The notes under the pieces were generated by a model, which made no database searches, was not told the origin of the DNA, and saw nothing but the letters and a program-made list of their open reading frames with translations. This document shows positions 1 through 12,200 of a DNA stretch of 64,000 nt, piece after piece (positions within the stretch are counted from its first letter, which is position 1; each line of letters starts with the position of its first letter). The position numbers and the translations under genes were made by a program. The DNA comes from Campylorhamphus procurvoides (lineage: Eukaryota; Chordata; Aves; Passeriformes; Dendrocolaptidae), in the NCBI GenBank assembly GCA_013396655.1, contig WBMV01004156.1:1044867-1108866 (forward strand), read 5' to 3'.

Positions 1-145
1 TGGCCACTGCTGTTGCTGGCCAGACCCGTGTGCCCCGTGGGGCTGCTGTGGCTTGGCAGTGAGGAGCAGCAGTGTGGGTGCCTCGGGAGCAGGGAGCAGA
101 TGCCTGTCCATGTGTGTTCATTGCTCCTTTTGCTGCTCTCTTCAG

Positions 146-206
146 GAATAAAGTGGTTACCAGATGAGAATGGAGTCATCTCCTTTGACTGCAGAAACCG
201 TGGCTG
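146..206 (+). CDS. CACNA2D4: CACNA2D4 exon 1 of window (pre-VWA segment)
   Basis: Acceptor AG at 144-145, donor gtaagt at 207. It starts with two bases of a split codon, encodes 19 full codons ([12 protein letters not shown]...CRNRG) and ends with two bases of a Trp codon completed by the next exon. The RNR here occupies the place of the RRR gabapentin-binding arginines of alpha2delta-1 and -2. Confidence 0.9.
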
Positions 207-3200
207 GTAAGTTTGGGAGTGACTTGGCCAAAGCAGCTTTCAGCCTTCCTCTCTCTCTTTTCCAAGGTGACACCTTGGTGAATTGCTGATCAACAGTTAC
301 TGTCCTGTGCTGCTTCTGTGAGAGATGGGGGTATATAAACAAGGGTAATAGCAGGCTGGAAAGCCCTACCACCTGCCAGCAATAACTTTCCACGTGGTAT
401 CTACATGGAAATCACCAGTGTATCCTTCCTCTGTCCCATTCTCCTTATAATTTTGCAACTTGGAGGCAGGGACATTCAGACTCCAGAAATGTGGCATAAT
501 AACTCGGACTACTCAGCATGGTTTTAGCAGTTGTCACTCTTGAATGTGTGTCTGAGCAGGCCCAGCACTTCCCATTGCAGGNCAACTTAGACTACTCAGC
601 ATGGCTGAAGAAGGCTTTAGCAGTTGTCACTCTTGGATATGTGTCTGAGGAGGCCCAGCACTTCCCATTGCAGGAAGTGAGGTGCTGGGGCCAGTGGAAA
701 AGGCAGGTTGGTAGGAAAGGGCCTCCAGCCTGATCCTGCTGGATACCTGTGCTCCTGGTGTATGTTGTGCTGTGGGTGGCATTGTGTGATAACAGTGTGT
801 CCAGCATTCCTCCTCCCTGGGTGCTCACCCTGCTTCCTTCTGTTCTTTTTATACAGGTACATCCAAGCAGCCACCTCTCCCAAGGACATCGTCATCATTG
901 TGGATGTCAGTGGAAGCATGAAGGGCCTGAGGATGACCATTGCCAAACACACCATCGTCACCATTTTAGATACTCTGGGAGAAAATGACTTCGTCAACAT
1001 CATTGCAGTATGTCTGTCTCAATTCCTGTACTGAGTTGTCTTCCTTGTGCCTCATACCAGCTCCTCCTTCCCCTTAGCAAACTACAGGCATGCCAGTGGT
1101 GTAGCCACAGCAGTGAGTAGCTATGTTGGATGGGAGATTAACACAAATTACCCTCGGAAAGTCAGCTTTATGTGGTCAGCAGGATGGCTGCCAAGTCGTT
1201 TCACCTCTCCTCTACAGAAGATGTCAGCTGCATCTTTTTGCTTACTTAAGGATGTGGTTGCAACAGATAACAACAGGCTGTAGAGAGACACCTAAGCTAG
1301 CAAGGACCTGAGCTAATAAATTCACCTAGCTTAGCATAATGCTGTGTTTGGGTCCAGTAGCAGTATAATCCTCAGGATAATGTTTCCGGGCTAGGAAATT
1401 ACCACCATATGCCTTTTTGTGCACCAGCACCCTGCAAGGCTGCCAGTACAGTTCAGAGTCAATCTGCACAGGCCCACATGGAATTTGGTCAGGTTGCCTC
1501 GATGTTATTCTCTTCCTTTTTAAGGCCTGGCCAGGATGAGGATGGACTGGTTGCCCACAGAGAACCAGCACCACTGACCACAGAAAGCAAAAGTTTTCCA
1601 TGATCCATGCCAAGACCGGTGCCAGGTTAAAGACTGTTCACCTCCTAATTTTCAAAGCTAATTCAAGCATCATCTCTTTCCCCATGCTCCTTTCTATAAA
1701 AGCTTGCCAGGGCACAGGCACTGAGATATAAAGTCTACTTTTTGTTGATAGCTTCTTATGTTAGATAATTAGAAACTCCAATGGCAACAGCTCCATCTTT
1801 ATATGACTAGACAGATGGAATAGTGAACAGTGTTGGCAGAAAAATGGAGGGGAGTCATTAAGGAGTTTGAAATATTGTCTGTGCTTCAAAAACAATCCCA
1901 GAAAGACCATATAATATATATATTCCTTTACTGTGCTCACCCCAAGAACCTACTGGCTCAGACATGTTATAGCTTGACCTAAGCCCTTATTGATCAGCTG
2001 GGCATCAGTGGCCTCTTTGTAATTACGGCCCTCTGAACCTTATAGGAAAGGGTTTACACCCCTGAGGTAAAACATGCCAGTGTATCAGGCTGGAAGCTTA
2101 CACCCCCCTAATTATCACCATTTCATGGATGTGTGGTAACTTGGGATGTTATTGGTCAGCTGTGGACACAGAGGCATCAAACTTCAGGTTACAAAACCGC
2201 TTGCAAAGTTCAGCTGGTGGCTGGGGACTCACAAAGTCTCCAGAAGTCAAAACTATGTGCAAATAGTGCTAGAAGCAGACCCAGGGGCACAAGCTAATAG
2301 AGTGTGGATAAAAATTCTAGAGTGTGAAGGGGGGAAAAATATGTAGATATGCTCAGATAGAACTCAGCAAAACACCATAATTAAGGCATTATTTAAACAA
2401 ATAGAGGATTTATCAAAATTATAATCTGCCATTATCACTATAAATTCTTATGGGAAATATGTATAAAATGGCATAATGCTCCATAGTGTTTTCTGAACAT
2501 CCACCTAGGACATGAACCCATTTTGTGAATTTTCTCCCATTGCAACCCCTTTTTTTCCATTTTCTCTTTGCAGTACAATGATTATGTTCATTTTATTGAG
2601 CCCTGTTTTAAGGGTATCCTGGTCCAAGCAGACAGAGATAACAGAGAGGTGAGTACCAGGCTCCCATCAATGTAATTCAGGTAGCTCTCTTAATGTAAGA
2701 AGTACATGGGGTTAAGAAGCGGAGATGTGAAACTCCAGGGACAAGGAACAACCATCCCACAGCAGCGTATGGGTTTGCATTTCAGAAACCAGCACCAATT
2801 CAGCAGAGTGTGCTGGCTCTGTGGTTCATCTTTGCCTGCATGAAGTCACTGCACACAGGGTCAGTGGCTACCTAAAGAGCAGTAACCACCTTCCCTGTGC
2901 CACCACTGCTGGACTGTGAGTGGACCTGGCCCAGACTGCAGTGTAAGAACAGAGTGCAGAGGGCAGTTTTGCTGCTCCTTTGAGACCCCTCAGCCTTCAG
3001 AAAGGAGAACAATCAGCTCTTTCCTGGTGAATGTATTCTCAGCTTGGTCTGATCCTTCACCAGCAAGCTTTCCCTGGTGGGGGGGTTTTGCTGCTCTGAT
3101 CCAGGAGTCCTCGAGAGCCCCAAGGTGGTCAGCCTTCATCCAGTTGCTCCACCACCCTCTGGGCTGACTGGTATTTTCAGCTCTTCATACTGGCTTTTTT

Positions 3201-6200
3201 TCTTCCTTTTTTTGCCTCTCTCTATTAATACCACAGAGGTAGTGCATCCCTCCATGTCTTCAACAACCAGATTTCTCCACAAATGTTCCCAACTTAGCCC
3301 TGGGTCACAGAGTATGACTCCAGAGGGTGATGTCTCCTGCAGTGTTTCCTAAAGGATCCCCAAGCTTTATGGACACTGTCCTGCAGAGACCACTCTGAGG
3401 TTTTGATTTACAGCCAGCTCAATGCCTCTTAAGGAGCAGACAAACATTCATATATTTTCTTTTTCCCCCCTATTCTGTTGCTTTTACATGCACAGGATGT
3501 TCTTTACCTGAAGGAACGGAGAAGGGAAAGTCAGATTTGTAGTGGTTTTGTCCCTTGCATGATCTTTCATGGATTGCCAATTGTTCACAGCACAGAGACT
3601 GAGAAATGCAGCCCTACCGTAGCTGTGTGGGCAAAGGTGCAACCTGATTGTGCCACCAATGGAGCAGCCATTGGACTTTCCACCTCCGTCAATCCCAGTA
3701 CTGCACTGCCCTGCCCTGCCAGCAGTAGTGAAGGTCAAGAGACCAATGGCACAGATTCTTCTAGGTTACCTTTTCCTCCCCTAGTCAGAGGGAACACCCT
3801 GCCTGCAGCTCATTCCTGTCTTTTCCTCTCTCTTCTTGCCAGCACTTCAAGCAGCTGGTGGAGGAACTGCAGGCAAAAGGAGTGGGGACTGTGAGCAAGG
3901 CTTTGGCAGAGTCCTTCAAAATTCTGAGGGAGGTAAGAGTTGGTGCTGATGCTCATGTTGTGCATAAGAGTCCTTGTCCATTCCTACATTCCCCTCTGAA
4001 ACCAGTGTCTCAGCACATCCCTCACTGCATGGTGCTGGAGGGGGGACGGGGTATGAGCTGATCTCATGGACCCCAAACTTGTGACAAGCAGTGTGAGGGG
4101 GTGGCTCAGCTTTGGGGAGGTGTTTGTTCTTTGCATGATGTCTGTGGCCATTGATCCCTGCCCAGGAGGGATGAGGAGCCAGCAGGGCTGTGGCTCTGTG
4201 AGTCTTTTCTTAATGAGCCCCACAACTGTGCTTTGTCCAGGCACCTTTATAGATGGTGGCAATAAAATATAACTGATCAGCTGAGGGCAACAATTCTGGT
4301 CCTAAGTAATGTTATTAGTGAGCAGTAGATGATGATGAAGACATGAAAGATTATTTGCAGGCTTCGGATTTATTTCAATGTCACTTTGCTGAGTATCAGT
4401 GCTTGGGGAAGAAATCACAGGTCCAGGAGAATTAATCACTGTGATTATGCCCTGTGATAAGAACCATAAATGATTCATTGCCTTATGTGAACAGTAGGGA
4501 CTTCAGTAGCCTGGAGATAAACATACAGCTTAACTCTGTTTCTTAAGGAATGGTAACAAAATAAAGGACCAAGGACCAGCTGAACACCCCCATCTCCTCA
4601 TGGCACTGTCTATAGAGGGGCTGGCCTAAAGATGCCAATGCTTTTGGTGCTGACAAACATGCATACACATGTGATGTTAGTGGCCATAATGATCATGTAG
4701 GCGTTAATGTGCCAGAGGTATTGACACCCTGGGAAGGATTCTCCGCCCTTACTTACCTTACAAACTGAAAGTGTGTGTTTGTCTGTCCATAGTAATGCTG
4801 TTCATAATTTATGCCAGTGCAGGCATGATTGGGATTGAACGCAGGGAGGGTGAAAGCTGAGCTGACTTGTCACTGGTAATAGAAGCAGAGTGGTTTTAAT
4901 GACAGTCTGAGAAGAGTGTGATGTATCCTTGGCGTGGCAGTAACAGGCTGGCGGCACTCCAAAGAGTAATTAGTTCAACATCTTTGGAGGAAGATAGTTA
5001 TTGAGATGACCAGGGAAGCAGTAATGATATACACCCAGAACAATTACATGATCTAGATGCCTGCTAGACTTGCCTACATGTATCCTTGCATATTAGCAAA
5101 AAAACTCCACCCCAAAACCAAACAAAACATTTTTTAATTATTATTTTAAAATAATACTTAAAACCAAAGNACTTTGCTGAGTATCAGTGCTTGGGGAAGA
5201 AATCACAGGTCCAGGAGAATTAATCACTGTGATTATGCCCTGTGATAAGAACCATAAATGATTCATTGCTTTATGTGAACAGTAGGGATTCAGTAGCCTG
5301 GAGATAAACGTACAACTTAACTCTGTTTCTTAAAGAATGGTAACAAAATAAAGGACCGAGGGACCAGCTGCACACCCCCATCTCCTCATGGCACTGTCTA
5401 TAGTGGGACTGGCCTAAAGATGCCTATGCTTTTGGTGCTGACAAAAATGCATACACATGTGATGTTAGTGGCCATAATGATCATGTAGGCATTAATGTGC
5501 CAGAGGTATTGACACCCTGGGAAGGATTCTCCGCCCTTACTTACCTTACAAACTGAAGGTGTGTGTTTGTCTGTCCATGGTAATGCTGTTCATAATTTAT
5601 GCCAGGGCAGGCATGATTGGGATTGAACACAGCGAGGGTGAAAGCTGAGCTGACTTGTCACTGGTAATAGAAGCAGAGTGGTTTTAATGACACCCTGAGA
5701 AGAGTGTGATGTATCCTTGGCGTGGCAGTAACAGGCTGGCGGCACTCCAAAGAGTAATTAGTTCAACATCGTTGGAGGAAGATAGTTATTGAGATGACCA
5801 GGGAAGCAGTAATGATATACACCCAGAACAATTACATGATCTAGATGCCTGCTAGACTTGCCTACATGTATCCTTGCATATTAGCAAAAAAACTCCACCC
5901 CAAAACCAAACAAAACATTTTTTAATTATTATTTTAAAATAATACTTAAAACCAAAGATCCAGAGCCTATACCTGAGACAGAAAAAATATCCTCCACTGA
6001 CATGGCTGCACCAAAAATACTCCAAAGACAGAGTGATGTCCATGCAGCCCAGTGGATTAACATGACTCCACTGCAGCACTAGAGAAGAAACTATTTGTAG
6101 GTAAACAATTATTTTTTCTATTTGGCACCAAAAATGCAGTCAGTGGTTTAAGCAGTCATCACTTATATCGATCCTTGTTGATTCTCCCTTGTCTGATGAG

Positions 6201-9200
6201 CTCAGAACAGCTCTGAGATTGCTCTTTGACAGCGCAGCACTCAGCAACCTGCTGATACTTTTCACTCCCAAGGTGAACTACTGCTTTCCTCATGCCTTTT
6301 GCTACCACCTCAGATCTGGGTAGAAGACAGCTGGTGCAGACATTTGAGCATCTTTCCTTTGAGCATGGGTAGATGAGGAAAGATGTCCTGCTTTTCTGCA
6401 TCCTGGAAACGGTGGTCCATAAAACGGTGGTCCATAAAACAGTATTTTAGAAACAGCATCTTTGTTGTCAAAGAAAGGTGTGAAGCAGAGCTAAACATCT
6501 CTTCCACCCAGGTTTCCTTCCCTGGTAACACTCACTGCAGCTTTCTTGCAGCGTGTCTTTCACTATGGCATGTAGCAGGAGTCCTGCAGGACCTCCTGTG
6601 TCTTCATGCCAGGACTTCTGTCTGCCTGGTGACATGCAGAAGACACAGACATTGTGTGTCTGTGCACACACAGCAGCACCAGGGAACATGCAAGTGTAGG
6701 AACTTGCCTGTTGTCCTGCTGCAGCCTTCTCCAGACTGTAGTGTGGTAAGGGCTCATATAAAGAATGCCTTGATATCACCAGATGGAGGACCCCAGGCTC
6801 TGCAAGTACCACGGCTAAGGGCATAAGAGAACCACCTGCCAAATGCTCATATGGCTTAAGGGCTGTCTGAAATCTTCTCTTAGAGGTTCTTAGATCTGTA
6901 TCAGTAATAGTGGAGGAAGAGGTCTTTAATCATATGCCTTGAAACAAGCTTGTGCTGCTGCAGTTATGCAGGCACGAGGAATGGGAACTTTGGTGGGATT
7001 GACCACCCCCTTCTCAACAGAAATAATTCACATTCTCAGCTTGTAATTGTAGCTGTTCCTCACAGGCTGTCCTGTTATTGTTCACGGGAGCATACGCAAG
7101 AGGCTGAAAATGAAAATTGCTACATCACACTGATGAAACAGGCTTTGCTGATTACAATAGACAACCAGTAATAATATCTGTAATGAAAGTGACTGCAAAA
7201 TTTCCCTGGTAATTTTCCTCAGTCCAATTGCTCACAGAATTTATAGCCCAGCAGAGACCTACTCAACGAGGTATGAGTAGCAAAGAGGGGTTGAAGAAGA
7301 GCAGAAATCTCTCCCCATCTTTGTTTGCCTCCATTATGTTCAGGGGTAGACAGGGCGTATTTTAATCCCTGACGCAATTTGCAGAATGGTTTCAGGAGAA
7401 GGGCTATCCAGAGCCTCACCTGCCCCTCTCTGCCATGCTCAATAAACCACTTATACTTTCTATTTCAATTTAGCCACAATGCCAAGTGGTTTCAATAAAA
7501 TATGCGTCCCAGGGAAATGATGGTTTTAAGCACACATTTATGAAGTGCTTCAAAATTCTCAGGTGTCAAGTGCTATCTATCTTTTGAGCTCTTTTCTTAT
7601 TTATCAATAATCTATCTCATTTTTGTCTTCTCCTCTGTTTCAATGAGCTTGGCACATCTTATTCTCTCCCCCTTTTCCTGCAGGATCTATACCCCTTTGT
7701 TTGGCTGCTTGCAGGCTGCCCTCCCTGAAACACCATCCTCCCAAAAGTGTGGAAGTGCTGCAGCTGAGAGCTATCAGGTGCTAAGCAGAGCAGAATAATT
7801 GCCTTCCCTGTTTTACACACCGTAGTCCTCTTAACACAACTAAAGCTACGTGTTTTCAGACACTGTCACATTGTTAGTTCCTACCCAGCTGATCTGTCTC
7901 TGCATTGTCCCTCTCCAGGCACTATCCACCCTCCTGTTTGGTATTTGAGCCACTGACTGTGCTTTCCCATGTACATATACACATGTATACAATATACACA
8001 TATCCTGAGAGGGACATATAAATATATTCATATATTTGTTATATATTAAAATTTTTAAGATTAGAAAGTACATTAGATAGGCCAGATGATCCTTGAGGGA
8101 CCCCTTCCAACCTGGTATTCTTATGAAATTCTGTGAAAATCTGTGACACTAACGTGTCCTCCTTTCTCAGAATCTGCTCAGAGTAAATAAATATTTTGAA
8201 AGCTGATGCTTTCCCCATTCTGTGGAGGACAAGAAATGCCAAGTTCTGCTTTCCAAGGCCACCTTGGAATGCTGTCTCCTCTTAACACCAAGCTGGTTTA
8301 ATCGTTCCTTGACTCACTGCTGACCTCAGAAATCACATAAATCTTGAAGTTAATTGAGCAGGTCTCTCCAAAATGGCTAGAGGTGAAAAAACATGATGCA
8401 ACTGGTAACAAACTGGATTTCAGGGAGACATAAAATTCTAAGTAACTTGAGCGAACTGGTGCCATGAAAAGAATGGACCCGTCTGCTGATGTGAGTTATC
8501 AAAGGTTTGTGGCTTCTTGTGCTCCACTTGTGTGGGGAAGCAATTCAGTTGCACACTCACCACTGTGTTACTGATTTTTTCAGCAACATGAAAAGTGTTT
8601 AAGGACAATTTAGTCATCTGGTTTCCTCCCTTCTTGTAACCTATTTTTCTGCTGATTCCCTCTTCCTCCTTTGTGATGTACAGTCCCAGTCAGGTCTCAG
8701 CTCATGAGGCAAGCAGTTCAGCTGTACCTTCTGCCTTCATGTTGAGCATTATTCAAATGCTTTCAATTAGCTTTCTCTTTAACTCTACCACTTTGTGACC
8801 CTGCCTGTAATTCATTCATTCTTTCCTTGTTTCTTATCACCTTAGCGGGTACCCAGCCATTACAATATTGTCCTTTTGATGATCAAGGATGGATGCTATA
8901 AAGCATCTCTGCCTGACCATTTAACTCTCTTTTTTATCAGCTGGCAACATACTCTTTTTATTCACTTTTTTTGCTCATTTTCTGAACATTTATAAATCTT
9001 TTCTTAATTCCAGTCACGTTTTATGGACTTGAATCTTTCAGGATATGCAAAGCTCGGGATTTCCTGTTTACCAGTTCTTATCATTTTGCTTAATTTTTCA
9101 TTTCTTCTGCACTGGCTTTCTGTTTCCTTCTCTACTGCTAATTCTCTACCCATGAGACACTTTCCACCAAGCTTGAATATTCAGTAGTTCTGGAGGCCAT

Positions 9201-12200
9201 TCTGGAGGCAGGTCTGCATAAGAACAGGGCAGGAGGAGATCAGGAGGGGCTGCTCAATCCTCAGGCCAGATGTGTACATAATCAGCGTGTGTGCCTGCAC
9301 ATCTCTGAGCAATGTTGATAGTTCCTATTGCTTCACAAGTAACTCCGTGCCAGGCTATCACTGCAAAGTAAATGGCAATGAGCAAACAAGGGAGTACAAG
9401 AGACTGTGACCCTGAATTAATTAGATCATGCCTGTTAGCCCTGGCAACGTGACCAAAGTTATACAGGAGAACACACAGCTCCGTGCCTTGTTCAGTGACC
9501 CAGCTCCAGCCTGCATTTCTTCAGACATCTATTCTGTGGGCATATTATTCCTCATCTCCCCTTCTTTCATGCTCCTGAGGCTGCAGTCAGAGCAGGGAAT
9601 TATGCTGAGAGCTTGATGTGAATGCTGTCAGATCATTTGCTACAGCTGCAACCAGTCACAAAGGGACCTAAAAACCAGGGATTACCTCCTTGTTCATTTG
9701 TTTTCTAAATCTGTCTTTTTAATCTCTATTTCTATGACACTGATGATCTCATTTTCCCTGTTGAAAATATCATCTACTCCTGTAATTAGGAGATTGCTGG
9801 GTTTGATACAGCATCTAAATTCTCAGTATCTCGGTATTATGAAATCTGAAGTAAGCTTCATCAGGAGACGTCTTAAGTAGTCTGATGAAATGGTAGGTGA
9901 CCTTATTTAAGTGTTAATTTAATAATAACCTAAACAAACATGTTGCAGATTGCAACATTTTGGAATAAGCTGCTTTTGTAGCGATAAGGTTTGCTTATCT
10001 GTGATCTGAACCCCATTCTGTCAGCATCTCCTGCACCGTCATAGCCCCATGCCTCCCTAGTGGACACTCACACTATCTGCTAAGCTGCATGCAGTTGATC
10101 TCTGTCCTAGAAATACCTCACTTGAGGCTCTTTGTCTTTTTTGTACCTGATGGTCTGCAGCAAAACACCACGTGGCTGTCCCCTGCTTTTCTCCTTTTAT
10201 TTGCACTTAGGAGCATCCTGTGCTTGTTCCTGTTGTACCCCCTCAGCCTTTGCCTTGAGTCTCCTTGCTGAGCAGGATACACATGAGCTCTGACCCCTCC
10301 TGAAGCTCAAATTACACTGATGGGTTTTTTTTCCCCAGTACAAAACATAGCAGCTTTTTAGACAACTGGAAACCTTGGGGACTCTGTAGAAGAAGACATG
10401 GGAGATCCTCACTGGTGGGTTGGAGTGACCACAGCAGCAGAAGTACTGTCTGTCTCCCCCCTGAGCATGCTGCTGTGGTGACATGAAAGAGAAGGAGCAC
10501 GTCCAACCACCTCATCCAGATTCAGGATGTTGCACCTGAGAACAGCTGGTTAGAAATGACCCTATTACACCACCCTTCTCACTCATGATAATCTGATCTG
10601 ATTGTGGTCAATGATCCAAGTGATCAAACAGGGAGAGATGGGTCGTTCAACAGCTGTTGAATCCATGCTTCCTCTGCAGAGTTACAGGTACTTGGTGATA
10701 TTAAGAGTAATGTTGAAGGACTGATAACATAGATGGTGGCAGAAGGGGATGTTATGGTGATATTAGCACTGAACCTGGTAATTTCATAATAAGGGATAAT
10801 CGCAGAGCTAACTGTAGGAATGGTGAAATTACTGGGGAAATCTGGACTTGGAGTTGGCTTCCAGGTATTGATGGATTTTGTTGTTAATGATGGATATGGA
10901 TACTAACCTGCAGTGGAACCACAGTACCACCCGTGTTGGTACAAACATTTGTCTGTCATACCACAGCATTACCTAAACAGAAGGGAGTTGTGAACTGAAC
11001 CCTAAAACATCTAAGAAGTCTCAGTTCCCACTCTGTGCTCTTGTTTTCCCATCCAGTACTTGCTTTCATTTTATGTTATTAATCTTGCCACTAGGATACC
11101 TTTTCCCTCATTTATAAGATATAACTATCCTCTCAAATTTAAAATTGCTGCTGTTTGATATAACATTCCTCCCCCTTCAGTCAGCCTCCTGTATACTCTC
11201 CATCTCATCTGGAGCAGGAGATAAGCAGCATTCCAAGGCTGGGGGGTTTTTTGGCTGAAAAAGGGGAAGGCCTTGCCTGTAAGAGCACACCTGTTCAACA
11301 CTTCTCCAGGTGCCCTTGGGAGCACATCTGTGTTTGTACCAGAGTCACAGTGTATTTCTGCTCTGCCTTAAATATCACTTATGCACAGATAGCAGCTCAT
11401 CTGTCACCACAGTGTATGGCCTCTCTCTCTGGCACATCCATAACCTTTCTCAGTTCTGGTGGCAGTAGCCTTCTTTTCTCATGTGCTCCTGCCTTTCTCT
11501 GCTATTCTTTGGCAGATTGATGGATTTATCCTGAAATAATGACTCTGATTTTTCACTCCTCTCACATTTTCTGCCAGAAAAAGTGACAGTTATTGCTGTC
11601 AAATCAGAATTGCAGTGTTTATGGTCAATCCATAGTTGTTTTGCATAAACAAATGCGACTGTGCAAGATGTGAAGCAGCAGGGAATCGCACAATTCCTCC
11701 ACAACACACATTTTCTCCTCGTTATTTTACTTCTGTAAAGCCTCCCATGTCTACATGTGCACACAAAGAAATCACATGCAGCTTGTGAACACAGTCCTTA
11801 TGTAAGCAGAGCTCTTGCTGAGTGCAGTGTGAGGTTTGCAAGAGGAAGTCAGGATCTGGCCCTCGGTGAATAAAGGGAGTGCAGTGACACAGAACTAATG
11901 CTCTTCCTCTCTGTTCCTAGTTCAGAGACGCCGGTCAAGGAGGCTTGTGTAACCAAGCCATCATGCTGATCACCGACGGAGCCGTGGAGGATTATGAAGC
12001 TGTGTTTGAAAAGTACAACTGGCCGGATCGGAAGGTCTGTCTGGGAAGTGATAAATAGAAAGGGAGAGAAAAGGTGCTATCCTGCTATGGTGGGACTAGA
12101 AGAGCGTGAGCTGAGCATTCACATCCTCCAATACCTGAATACTTGAATACCCGTGAGCACCTGGCTGTAAACACAAAACAAAGCAGCCAGGCAGGAGCCT

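Larger units (their letters stand above)
3933..11920 (+). other. CACNA2D4: CACNA2D4 intron 4
   Basis: About 8 kb, the longest complete intron. Holds the 787-base duplication, the 15-base tandem repeat and a CR1 tail at 8078. The rest is AT-rich unique sequence with no supported gene. Confidence 0.85.

Noticed and set aside
617..1003. 128-codon minus-strand open frame
   Set aside because: Antisense shadow of CACNA2D4 exon 2 and its flanks; no family resemblance.
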